Part shown: piece by piece, positions 44,910 to 58,835 of the stretch
How positions within the stretch are numbered: the stretch's first letter is position 1
How the letters are laid out: every line of letters starts with the position of its first letter
Source: Amphimedon queenslandica
Lineage: Eukaryota > Porifera > Demospongiae > Haplosclerida > Niphatidae
Assembly: GCF_000090795.2 (NCBI RefSeq)
Contig: NW_003546673.1
Coordinates: 20,900-84,899, forward strand
Length of the DNA: 64,000 nucleotides
Direction: 5' to 3'
Notes under the pieces: generated by a model
Seen by the model: the letters and a program-made list of their open reading frames with translations, nothing else
Databases searched by the model: none
Told to the model about the DNA's origin: nothing
Made by a program: the position numbers and the translations under genes

Positions 44910-46973
44910 ATGGCCTCCAACGAACTTCTCAGGTCGCCCTCTACGTCTATTGCATCCACTCTGACAGAGATGCTAGAATGCTCCGTATGCTTGGACAAGT
45001 ATAAAGACCCCAGGATTCTACCCTGCCATCACGCCTTCTGTAAGACATGTATTGATGGCCTTACAGTGCAGGAAAATAGCTTAAAATGTCCTTCTTGTAG
45101 AGAGATGGCTTCTTTAGATGGAATAACGAATAGGAGTTTCCCGCCAGCTTTTACCATCAACAATCTCCTGGACCTTCGATTGGATGGGCAAGAACAAGAA
45201 GACTTGGATCTTTCTTGTCCCATGCACAAAAAGCCGCTGGACTTTTTTTGTGAGAAATGCCTGGACTTGATCTGCACAGACTGCGTACAGAGATCACATC
45301 AAGGCCATGTTTGTAAATCTGTACCTGAGGCCGTTCCTAAACAAAAATCTGTTTTGCAAAGTCATTCAGAACAAGTGAAGGAGGAGGAGGGATTCATTCA
45401 AAGTAAAGTAGAAGCCTTAAAAGAGAGGGAAAGGATTGTATTGGAGCAACAGGCCACAGTCAAAGCTGAAATCCATACTAAAGCTATTGAGCTGATCAGA
45501 ATGATACAGTCGTCAGAGGAAGATTTGATTGCAAAAGTAGACGAAATTGTCCAAAGGAAACTTGATCCTCTTGAAGAGAGGCGACAGTTTCTTGAAGGCA
45601 CGCAGTCCGAAATGAGAAACCTGCAAGAACAGGTCAGCAAGTGTCTCAATTCAAGCAGCCAGCAAGGAGTACTCAACATGGCAAAGAAGCTGATATCCAA
45701 AATGGAGGAGGTCAAAAGCAGCGTGGATAAAACCAAAATGAATCCCACTGAAGTTGCTGATTTGACTTTCGTCGAAGATCCAAAGTGCATGGAAGCTGCA
45801 AGGCACCTTGGGGATTTATCAGCAACCTTTAATGATCAATGCAACGTGCAAGTGATCAGTGTTTCGTGCTTTGACAAAGAGAGCCCTCAAGTATCTGTCA
45901 CCGTCTCAATCAAGTATGCTACCAGACCTGCCTACGCTATTGCTCCTTGCTCATCAATCGTATGCTTCATTCAACCTCCTAATATTGTCCGAGTTACTGA
46001 GAGTATTAAAGGTGAGGTTTCGTTAGGTGACATCCCAAATCATTATGTCATCAGGTTCCGTCCCAACAGAAATGGGGTGCATAAGTTGTGCCTAAAAATC
46101 AATGAGATCTTAGCTAAGGAAAAACCCATTGTTGTTCCTTTCAATCCTGTTTTTATCAAAAGGATTGCTCCAACTGCATACATTAAGAATGATCGTATGT
46201 CAAAGCCAATAGGTCTCACTGTGTCAAAAGATAAGATCATTGTATTGACGGATTACAATGAATTGATAATGCTGGATAAGAATGGCAATAATCCCAAGGT
46301 GTACAAGCAAACAACCAATGGTCATCATCGTTTCTCATTCACAAGAGATGCAGCTGTCACTCCTGATGGCTGCCTACTGATGACAGATAAATACAGCATA
46401 CTAAAGGTATCAATGGATGGGAAGCTATTGAAAGCAATTGGCTGCAGAGGTAATGGTAGAGAACAGTTTGATAATCCGTTTGGCATTACCATTGATGAAA
46501 AGACTGGTAAAGTATATGTTGCTGATCTTAATAATCATCGGATTCAGGTCCTCAATCGGGACTACTCGTATTCTCATCACTTTGGATCACGAGGCCAAGC
46601 AATGGGTCAGTTTAACCAACCCAATGGTATTGCCCTTGATTCTCAAGGTAATGTATTTGTGACTGATACATTCAATCACAGAATACAAAAGTTTTCACCA
46701 GATGGCAAGTGTATATTGTGTTTTGGCTCAGAGGGGTCTAATCCAGGCCAATTTCACCTTCCAGAGAGGATCGTAATCAGAAATGGTTACGTTTATATTA
46801 CGGAGCATAAAAATTCCCGTGTGTCTGTCTTTACAACCGAAGGAAAGTTCTTTAAATGCTTTGGGAAGGAAAGCAGCGAAGGAAAAATGAATTGGCCACG
46901 AGGGATCTCTTTTGATGAAGATGGCAGCCTGTACGTGTGTGACTTCTACTTGCACCAAATCTACAAATACTAA
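44910..46973 (+). CDS. TRIM-NHL protein, copy 2 (tandem paralogue, single B-box)
   Basis: Intronless, 687 aa. RING at about residues 25-63 (CSVCLDKYKDPRILPCHHAF), one B-box 2 at about 102-140 (CPMHKKPLDFFCEKCLDLIC), a coiled coil, a filamin-like domain and six NHL blades. The blades closely match copy 1 (both read FGITIDEKTGKVYVADL and NVFV-DTFNHRIQKFS). It is about 80 residues shorter than copy 1, which is largely explained by the missing B-box 1 and linker. The start at 44910 is the first Met before the RING. The two genes share strand and a 242-base spacer, so they arose by local duplication. Confidence 0.92.
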   Translation: MASNELLRSPSTSIASTLTEMLECSVCLDKYKDPRILPCHHAFCKTCIDGLTVQENSLKCPSCREMASLDGITNRSFPPAFTINNLLDLRLDGQEQEDLDLSCPMHKKPLDFFCEKCLDLICTDCVQRSHQGHVCKSVPEAVPKQKSVLQSHSEQVKEEEGFIQSKVEALKERERIVLEQQATVKAEIHTKAIELIRMIQSSEEDLIAKVDEIVQRKLDPLEERRQFLEGTQSEMRNLQEQVSKCLNSSSQQGVLNMAKKLISKMEEVKSSVDKTKMNPTEVADLTFVEDPKCMEAARHLGDLSATFNDQCNVQVISVSCFDKESPQVSVTVSIKYATRPAYAIAPCSSIVCFIQPPNIVRVTESIKGEVSLGDIPNHYVIRFRPNRNGVHKLCLKINEILAKEKPIVVPFNPVFIKRIAPTAYIKNDRMSKPIGLTVSKDKIIVLTDYNELIMLDKNGNNPKVYKQTTNGHHRFSFTRDAAVTPDGCLLMTDKYSILKVSMDGKLLKAIGCRGNGREQFDNPFGITIDEKTGKVYVADLNNHRIQVLNRDYSYSHHFGSRGQAMGQFNQPNGIALDSQGNVFVTDTFNHRIQKFSPDGKCILCFGSEGSNPGQFHLPERIVIRNGYVYITEHKNSRVSVFTTEGKFFKCFGKESSEGKMNWPRGISFDEDGSLYVCDFYLHQIYKY

Positions 46974-47128
46974 ACCTAGTTTGAGAGTGTGTATGTGGGA
47001 TCTCTAACGATGTAGTATGTAGTTCTTTGCATTTATTACTATTATTTTTTGAATGATAAATTTAATGACTGTATTTAAATGAAGACTATAATAACCAGTG
47101 CTCCCTCCCCCAGTTTATGTCAGCAAAC

Positions 47129-50059
<2,931 letters not shown>

Positions 50060-50481
50060 GTTTGATCTATGGTTTTACCAGAAAAGAGAAACAGAAATAC
50101 AAAGAACTAACAAAAAAGGGCAGTGAGAAGGCGGTGCTGTGCAGACACACCTCCAAGTAGTTTGAGGTTACCGTATAAACTTTTTTTAAACTAAAAAGAA
50201 AAATTTATTGCGTGGGTGGTGCAGCGGTGTCAAAATCGAAATTCATCCATAGATATTATAGACTTCGTTACGTAGTCTATAATATCTATGATTCATCTAT
50301 GTCGAAACAGGACGCGTGATGTCGCTAATTGCAAAGTAACTTCCGCTCCTGCCGATTTGTCGAGTGTGTGTTTATAATTCGAGATCTCCTGCAGTGATTC
50401 CCACAAGAGACTTGTAACAGTATCTGCGAGACTTTGATGAGTGCATTTGTCTTTCTCTCAGTTTAAAGCTCTAACAAGAGA
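50060..50481. promoter_or_regulatory. Divergent intergenic region between CBS and the Ig-type receptor
   Basis: A 422-base spacer between start codons at 50059 (minus) and 50482 (plus), probably containing both promoters and 5' UTRs. It also holds a 43-base hairpin at 50248-50290 (separate entry). The promoter role is inferred from the head-to-head layout only. Confidence 0.4.
50248..50290. repeat. Perfect 17-bp inverted repeat (hairpin) flanked by 7-bp direct repeats
   Basis: CATAGATATTATAGACT (50248-50264) and its exact reverse complement (50274-50290) enclose a 9-base loop, TCGTTACGT. ATTCATC lies directly on both sides (50241-50247 and 50291-50297), as expected of a target-site duplication around a tiny foldback insertion. 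Confidence 0.8.
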
Positions 50482-53400
50482 ATGGACAAACCTCTCGCGA
50501 CTCTATTTGTGACATCACTCATCATCGCCATTGCATTTGGGCAAGGTAAACCAGTCAAAACTTTGTTCCATTGTCAGTGTAAATGCTTTATCTTCTCAGG
50601 TGCAATAATCCAAGGGCCTGCAATCCTACCAGTCTCTGCTCAAGCAAAGTTCACTTGTGTTGCCAACAGCAGTCTCAATGTCACCGAAATANNNNNNNNN
50701 NNNNNNNNNNNNNNNNNNNNNNNNNNNNNNNNNNNNNNNNNNNNNNNNNNNNNNNNNNNNNNNNNNNNNNNNNNNNNNNNNNNNNNNNNNNNNNNNNNNN
50801 NNNNNNNNNNNNNNNNNNNNNNNNNNNNNNNNNNNNNNNNNNNNNNNNNNNNNNNNNNNNNNNNNNNNNNNNNNNNNNNNNNNNNNNNNNNNNNNNNNNN
50901 NNNNNNNNNNNNNNNNNNNNNNNNNNNNNNNNNNNNNNNNNNNNNNNNNNNNNNNNNNNNNNNNNNNNNNNNNNNNNNNNNNNNNNNNNNNNNNNNNNNN
51001 NNNNNNNNNNNNNNNNNNNNNNNNNNNNNNNNNNNNNNNNNNNNNNNNNNNNNNNNNNNNNNNNNNNNNNNNNNNNNNNNNNNNNNNNNNNNNNNNNNNN
51101 NNNNNNNNNNNNNNNNNNNNNNNNNNNNNNNNNNNNNNNNNNNNNNNNNNNNNNNNNNNNNNNNNNNNNNNNNNNNNNNNNNNNNNNNNNNNNNNNNNNN
51201 NNNNNNNNNNNNNNNNNNNNNNNNNNNNNNNNNNNNNNNNNNNNNNNNNNNNNNNNNNNNNNNNNNNNNNNNNNNNNACAGTGAAAGCATTGGAGGTTGG
51301 TTATGCAAGCAATAGTGATTTTCTATGCACAGAAGCCATTGGCCTACCGGACATTATAGAAATTCCCTCATGGTGATTATACCTATAGTTTTTGTAGAGT
51401 GGTTTTAAGTTGTACACTCTGGTAATGTATTTCTCACTTTTATTGTGGTAATACATTAATGTTATGGCTTAACTGCAACAGACTTTAGATTAGCTTGGTT
51501 ACTATTTTGTAGTTTTCTGTTGACCACTTCATAGCAATTTGGGAAAGAAGTGGTATGTATAGTCTAGTAAGCACTTACTTCATTAGAATTTAGTTTGTGT
51601 TTTTGCACATGAGAATATTATGTTTATTAATTTATTCTCCCTCCCTTAGTCCCTAACATTGCAACTATTAATAATTCACTAGTCTCCTTTGAGTATGACG
51701 GGACTCCATCGATAACACTTGAAATCAGCGTAAGCAATAATTTTATTTCAAATATTGCCTTTGTTAGCATAACTTTGTTAATTATGCAAGCTTCATTACT
51801 CGCCGTGGCTGTTTAACATGCCCACTACTATGAATGAATTTTGCTATGATACAAGTACATGTATGTTGAGTGTATCTCATTAGTCTCTGCCAGCTTTGGC
51901 TCCATGTGTCCTCTTAGCTTACTTTTTCCCTTTAAAGCTTCACACATCAGTTTATAGAGACATGCAGTCTAGATGCAGCTCAGGAAGTGTTAGGTCATAA
52001 TTAGCTTAAATCCTCATTACAATAATGTAATAAATCATTTTTAGCTTATTGAATTTCTTTCTCCTTTAGGATCCTCAAGCATGCACTGATTACCCAGTCA
52101 TTTTTTATTCTGTTGTGCTAAGAGATAGAGATTCTTCTAATAATATTTCGCTAATGATTCCAGCTGAAAATGCCCGCTCAAATGACAATCACATCCTCAT
52201 CTCTTTCAATAATGATAGCATAGAGCATGATAAGGATTACTCACTATCTGTTGCTGCTGTGAATATTGTCGGTGTTTCAAGTGCTAGCGAAGAAAGGAGA
52301 ATAGGTTAGGATCTATGTCTGTGAATCAATTTGTTGTGTAACATATGTACACGATTATGTGATCTAGAGTAACTTAAATATTTTTTGAGCAAATAATTAT
52401 GAATGCAATAAACAGGATGCTTTGACAAACTATAGTTTGACCCTTTGGGAATACATTAGCTCCACTACAAAAAAACAAGCTGAGCCTATTTATTAGTATA
52501 CAAGTCTGAATCTCTCATGTGTATTCAAATCATGATCAACATCTATCCAACCAATTCTCTTGTTGCCATTATAGCCCAGGTGTTGTCTGATATATGTACA
52601 TGTATGTATCATGTATGTAAATGCACATGTACATATACAATTTCTCTGTTAGCATTAATTTTACTTAATGCCTGTAGCTATAAGGAAACCAGATTATGTT
52701 TATTTAGTCACTGTTTCATTAGCACTGACAATGAAGAATGGATTTATGTAGCTTCTCTTTGATTTGTCACTTCATCATTTACAAAAATAAATTTAGTCTA
52801 ATGACTAGTGTTGCTGATACAACAGCATGCTGTGTATGCATGTTTACTGGCTTGTGCACCAAGTAGAAGCACAAAGCTGTATATGTTGAGAAACATGAAA
52901 GGCATGGTAGTCTTGGTAGTATTCCCAAGTAATAGACCACATTAGGCATGCAGACATTACGTAGAGGCGGCGTATAGCGTTTAAAGATAATTAAATCAAG
53001 TCTGAAGTTATACAATGTATATGGGATTTGATTCCTTACAATGGAAGAATAGAGCATTCTTTGTGTTACAATTATGATATTTTGAGTAGATACTGTTTGT
53101 CATAATATTATAGTATACAGTACCTTCCATTCATACTTTTGCTCACACCCTTCATAATTCATCACACACACACACACTCTCTCTCACCTTTAGTCACGTC
53201 AACTCTTCAAAGTATAAGTGCTTCACTCCATGGCTATGAACTGAAAATTAAATGTCATTTTGCCAATGGCAGTACATCTGCTGGTTGCTTTGTTATTGTG
53301 GTTCTGACTAATGGAACGGAGCTGAAAAATGCGACTGCTACTCGGTCTCAACCTGGTTCCTTAACCTCAAGCACAACAATTACTCTGACTAAAGACACTC

Positions 53401-56011
53401 TTAGTCTCCCATTCGTCGTCGTGGGACGAAATTACAACATCACTAGTGGGGACCCAGGGCTGGTTGAAATTTCTGCAACTCCTATACTAATCAGTGACCC
53501 CCCTACAGAACCAAGTGAGTATGTACATGTACACTTATTGGAGTACAGAGGAGGGTACTCAGGGTAGAGGAGGGTAGAGGATAAAAGGGGGAAGAGGAGG
53601 AAGTAACAAGAGTAAGATTAGGTTAGAATTTGTAGTGTAGTGTAGTAACACTAATACAATGCACGTTACTGTTTAATCATGTTAATTCCATTTCGTTCTC
53701 AAGTATACTATTAATAGTTATCATAGACTCTTATTAACCTGTGCTTGTGTACATACTTACATAGACTTTACTACAAATTTGAGAATATTTTTTTAGCCTA
53801 ATCTAATAGTCAAAGTATACCAGACATTTGGTGAGTGAGTGAGTGAGTCTAGCGTTTGAAGATTGAGTCTTATAAATTATTGGTTACATACTTACATGTA
53901 CATTGCATCATTACATTTTATTCTAAAAGTATCAAGGGACTATTGTATAGTACATTATTGATTTCTTTCCTTCTGCATGCCACTCATGTAGTTCACTGCA
54001 GGAATGAACAGTTTAAGTGTAATTTAATGTAGGACTCTGTATGCATACAATGTGATGACATTGCATTATGCTTGTTTATCATGTCATACATGTAGTTTCT
54101 TTCTCATCTGACGTCTTTGCATCTGTGTACATTTTCCATAAGAGGCTGTTATCTTTAGTACTTTGTATATTTTTATAATCCTTTATGAATCAGTTATGTT
54201 GAGTGCTACACCTAGCTCCTATTGTGACAGACAATGACACCCTGTGCACTATTTATTATTTGGACTATTTTATTGGAATTTCTAAACAATTAAACCTCAT
54301 AATTATACTATAGGCTCACAATTAATGCAATAGACATACCATAGCAATAGAGAACACAGCAGCTTATTCACGTGTGATAGATTAAGACAATTTCCATCCT
54401 GTGTTTACAAAATACATGTCTGCGATAATAATTGATACTCAGGAATTGAGTTCATCAAAGCATGCATAATGTCTTTATTTACATGTACATGTAGTTCCCC
54501 CCACTGCCAAAGGCTATGTAAGATCATTCATATAACTGTCTCTTAATTCATGTACACATGTGTATGTCAATGCCAATTCCTCTTTTATAATACTGCAGCT
54601 TTTATTGTATGACTTAATTTCAATTGTTATGAGTATAATTATGTTTTTTGTTTATTTCTTATTGCTTATTGTTAAATGCTCCGTGCTTTATTGTCTGTCA
54701 CCTCCTGTAGTTGCTTCAACGACAGCATCGATGGTGATGGAGTCGTCCTACGAGCTGAATAGTCAGACACCAGTCCCTACTTGTAAGTTAATGACAATAA
54801 TAAAGTGCAAACAACTAATACAATAATTTCTCATTAATTTCTTGTTGTGTCGCGAGTCCCTTTTGTGAAGGGAATATTTGGCATCGAGCATCCCTTCACT
54901 CTTTGTGTGGAATAGTTCACTTACAACAATGATGTTTTTGTTTAATAATTGTTGTCATCATTTTGGGATTATAACTGGAAATAGCGACGTGACTGATCGT
55001 GTACTGGCTGCTAATATTATTTTGTTAATGCATTGTTTACTATGCAACAATTATCATTAACGTGTACATGTACATTATCCACTCACACTATATCTGTTCT
55101 TGTTTGTCTCACCTCATTTTATCACTCCATTCACATGCTTTTTGTTAATATCTGTATATGCCATTGATTGTATTGCTCGCTATACATGTACATGTACATG
55201 TAACATTAATGAAGAGTAACATGTATTCACATGTATATGTACATGTACATGTACTACCCACTTTAAATCAGTATGGGCTCAATTTGTCATCGAGGCCCAC
55301 ACTTTGCTGACTCCCCCTCACTCCCTTTAAACCACTTCAGTACCATAATACCATATATAGTCAAAAGGTGTGTGTGTGTGTGTGTGTATGTGTGCATGCA
55401 TTATGAGTACTCAGTTTTAGTGAAAGTGTGTAACGTATGATGATGATGTGTGTGTGTGTTGGTGTACGTTGTATATGTACGTACAAACTTGGCAACTGGT
55501 TTACTATTTGGCTTGTTTTATGGTATAGCTACATTTGTCTTGTCTGTTAACACTGTTGGCTTTAGGAAATCTCCATCACTGACAATGTTGTAAACAAGAT
55601 GACCATTCCTTGGCATCCTTGTATCCTTTTCTTTGTCACTAATTATCACATTGTTCGGTTACTACTCGTTGTCGGTTTGGCGTGTCGTCTCATTTTCAGC
55701 TGAATTATTCGCAATGTGTGTGTGTGTGAAATTATCATTTTTATTGGATGCTATAACATATCTGTAGTAAATTTGTAGTTTTAATTTTCCATTAACTCAA
55801 TTACTATTTCTCCCTTTCCTCTCTCTCTCTCTCTCCCTCTCTCTAGTTGTTTCAACTGGTTCTTCATCAACAGATGATGTAGTGTTTTATGTAGCTATAT
55901 CTGGTAGTGCTATGGTCCTTGGTATCCTTATACTACTCATTCCACTCTTAATGAGCTTAGTAGTACTAATGAGGCACTGTAAAGAAAGGAAGAATGGCAG
56001 TGAAACTACTA

Positions 56012-56047
<36 letters not shown>

Positions 56048-58470
56048 TGTTATGTGAGAGCCTGCTAGTGTAATGTAGTACAGTTGAGAGAGTAAAGGAA
56101 GGGAGATATACTGTACATGTACATGTACAAACATAAACTGCATGTAACAGGCTAGGAATGTATAATAATAGGTGCTATTGGTATTGTAAGCAATGAAAGC
56201 AGTGAATTGTAGCCATGCTGTTGAGAGAAGGAGGCATGATTTAATGATACTATTGCAGCTAGCATATTGGTCAATCAAGTTAAAGAAAATGATTTAATAG
56301 TCACGTACAGTCGTATTATATGAGACTGTAATGGGACAAGAATGTAGTCATATGATTTGTGTACATGGGTGCAAAATTTTTTCCAGCTAATATTTGCTGC
56401 TATGAGTTTGTCTGGTCTGTCTTCTGTGTGTGTGTGTGAGTGTGTTGTGTGTGTATGTGTGTGAAATAGCATGACAAATTTAGTTACCTTCTACTCAAGA
56501 ATGTCTGTGATCGATTTGTGTGTGCATGTATCAGTTCTCTTTGTAGCTATAATTATGATGATTAGTTGTGGGTGGAAGTATGCAGAAATACATGTATTCG
56601 TGTACATGTACATGTATGTGTGTGACATCTTGAGTAGCAGTATACATCCTGTGATATATTTTATGATATGCTCATTTTTCTTAGTACAACCCATAGAGCC
56701 TTCTAATGAAGTTATAGGGGAATCACCAAAACAAGAGAGTAATGGGTAAGCTACTGTATGAACATGATAAGATATCATTTCACTTCTTTTCCTCTGACCA
56801 GTGATGCGTACAGAGACACAATGAACAGCAGGTCAACTATCAGAAGTGAGCATGTTGAAGGTGCTACCGGCTCCAGTCCTGTTACTGTACTGGACGTGGA
56901 TCATATAAGACTGTTGATGGAAAGAGAAGGAGGAGAGACTCAAGGACTTGTACAGCCATATGGAGTCACTAACCTGATACATAAAGGATTAGAGGTATGA
57001 CAAATGTACATGTACATTTTGAGTCCAAAAAATAAGCTACATTGTACATATACATTACATTACAAATGCAAATACCATTACATGCATGTGTAGCAATGAT
57101 GCATTAATTTGAATTTTTATATTGTCATGTTATGGAACATAATTTTGCTGTTGACATGCATGCCTTGCTCATGCAATCAATGCACCAGCAGACAAGCTAC
57201 AGCTGGTCTTACAGGTCTAAGAATCTGGTGGTTATACTAATTATGATAAAAATGAATTTTAAAAGTATTGCAATTTGTATTTCATTTTGTTTATATTTAA
57301 ATACTTAAATATTCTGCTTTTCATTTTATTATTGCATGTGCTTTCATAATCAATTTTTATTCTCAATTCTGTTCTCATTCTGCTCCAGGTCCCAGTCTAT
57401 CAGGATGTCCAAGACACCGATTATCACAAACACGTCGCTTTACCTGCCCTGCCTCACTCAGACCTTCCACCTAATCGATACGATCAATCTTCTGAAGCTC
57501 CTCCTCTTGTTCCTCCTCGAAACCAATCAAATCGCTCGCTACCAAAGCAGAGAATTTATCACGTTTTGGAGAGCCCTGGCAGCAGTCAAGGTAGTACAGA
57601 ATGCGTTGAGACTCCTCCTCCTTTATACGACGAAGTTTCTGCTGTCGTTCAAGACATGCAAAACATGTCTCCTAAAACTGCCACTCCTACCAATTCACCA
57701 ATACAGACTCCGCCCCTTCCATCAAGACTAAGCTGTCATACGGGTTGGAAAAGGAATGGTGCGACTGTTGCTAATGGATACCAAGAGCCAGGGAGGGTTA
57801 GCTCCTCTCCCTGCTTCTCTCCATCTCCTCAGCTTCCACTTCACCTATTCTCCTCCTCCTCTCCCTCCCCCCTCCTCACTAATGGCGTCGTTATTGATAG
57901 CTCTGACGCTCTCACTCCTCCTCTGCCTGTCCTCAGAGCTGAGGATGATGACGATGACGTGTTCAGTTCTAGTGCTAGTAACACGATTGAGACTACACCT
58001 TCTCCGATAGCAGGAAATAGACATCAGACGTATCAAAAACTGTACAGGCGTCACTCGCAAAGTCAACTCAAAGCAATGCGTGCTGTCACACCTCATTCTT
58101 ATGCAGTACCCTCTCGCTCTGGGAGCATGCCTAGGGGGTACCAAAGACCACCCCCTAGAGGAAACTATCAGAGACAAAACTCGTGTCAGGCTAATATTCG
58201 ATCCCATAGAGTCCATCCAGCTGTAGGTGATTCTGAGGGAGTGGGACAAGATGCTGTTCATATAAAGAAGAGTTCATCTATACCATCAGCCATAATGGCA
58301 AGTACTTCAAGGAATAGATCTAGCTCTGTTCCAGGAGAAGAAGTATGTTATTGATGATACATGTAGCGGATTTAATTTAATTTTATTATCTTTATTAGGA
58401 TGTTTACAATGCATTGCATTACAGAGGATACACTCAAGGAAACTGGACATTAAAAAGGACGCTGGTATAA
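50482..58470 (+). CDS. Single-pass Ig/FN3-type receptor with long tyrosine- and proline-rich tail (broken by gap)
   Basis: Exons seen: 50482-50545 (signal peptide MDKPLATLFVTSLIIAIAFG), 50600 into the gap, gap to 51372, 51650-51729, 52070-52305, 53194-53514, 54711-54782, 55847-56011, 56685-56745, 56802-56994, 57389-58342, 58399-58470. The first ectodomain piece (GPAILPVSAQAKFTCVANSS) is Ig-like. The 51650-52305 part resembles an FN3 domain (YSLSVAAVNIVGVSSASEER). Next come a further N-glycosylated domain and a Ser/Thr stalk, then one TM (FYVAISGSAMVLGILILLIP). The tail has a PPLVPPR SH3-type motif and several Y-x-x-V/L motifs (YQDV, YHVL, YDEV, YNAL). I do not recognise an orthologue. Receptor signalling through SH2/SH3 adaptors is inferred. 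Confidence 0.75.
50692..51277. other. Assembly gap (586 N)
   Basis: A run of N interrupts the first Ig-like exon of the receptor gene and the intron or introns that follow. Any protein translated across this run is meaningless there. Confidence 1.
52306..53193 (+). other. Intron of the Ig-type receptor, no clear element
   Basis: 888 bases of AT-rich sequence with a few ATGTACATG motifs and a short CA tract at its 3' end. I see no coding frame with protein-like composition. Confidence 0.6.
53515..54710 (+). other. Long intron of the Ig-type receptor
   Basis: 1196 bases, AT-rich, with a GAGTGAGTGAGTGAGT run near 53831 and scattered TACATG hexamers. No recognisable element or coding exon was found; a small missed exon cannot be excluded. 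Confidence 0.55.
54783..55846 (+). other. Long intron of the Ig-type receptor with GT and TACATG repeats
   Basis: 1064 bases with TACATG runs at about 55188-55202 and 55240-55255, GT tracts near 55370-55388 and 55448-55460, and a CT tract forming the polypyrimidine region before the TM exon. Confidence 0.6.
56012..56684 (+). other. Intron of the Ig-type receptor with GA and GT repeats
   Basis: 673 bases beginning with a GA microsatellite (about 56015-56043) right after the donor site, and a GT-rich region at about 56425-56462. No coding signal was seen. Confidence 0.6.
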
Positions 58471-58835
58471 TGGCTGAACACTACATGTATATATACACAC
58501 ACGCAGAAAATTGTATTATAAACAAATCTTCATCATTCAACTCATTCATTTATCATCATCATCATCATCATCATTATTATTATTATCATTTGTTATTGTT
58601 CTTGTTTGTGCATCAATCAATCTCTTTACATCTCTCTCTGCTATAAAAAATGTTTATTTTCACTCAATATCAATATTATTTTTGGCATTAGTAAATTATT
58701 AATTTAAAATTACTCTAATAATTAATTCTAACATTTAACACCCACGCACAATTCTAATGCGTGGGCGGCTGGAAGTTCCACCTCTTTCGTAGCCACGTAC
58801 GTACCTTTTGTTTTTGTAGCTGACGCGTACACAAG
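58471..58835. other. Intergenic region between the Ig-type receptor and the ABC transporter
   Basis: 365 bases with an (ATC)n tract near 58554-58574 and a GC-richer patch (58740-58830) just upstream of the ABC transporter start, likely its promoter/5' UTR. Near 58738-58765 'cacccacgca' and 'tgcgtgggcg' form a short inverted repeat. Nothing else was recognised. Confidence 0.5.
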
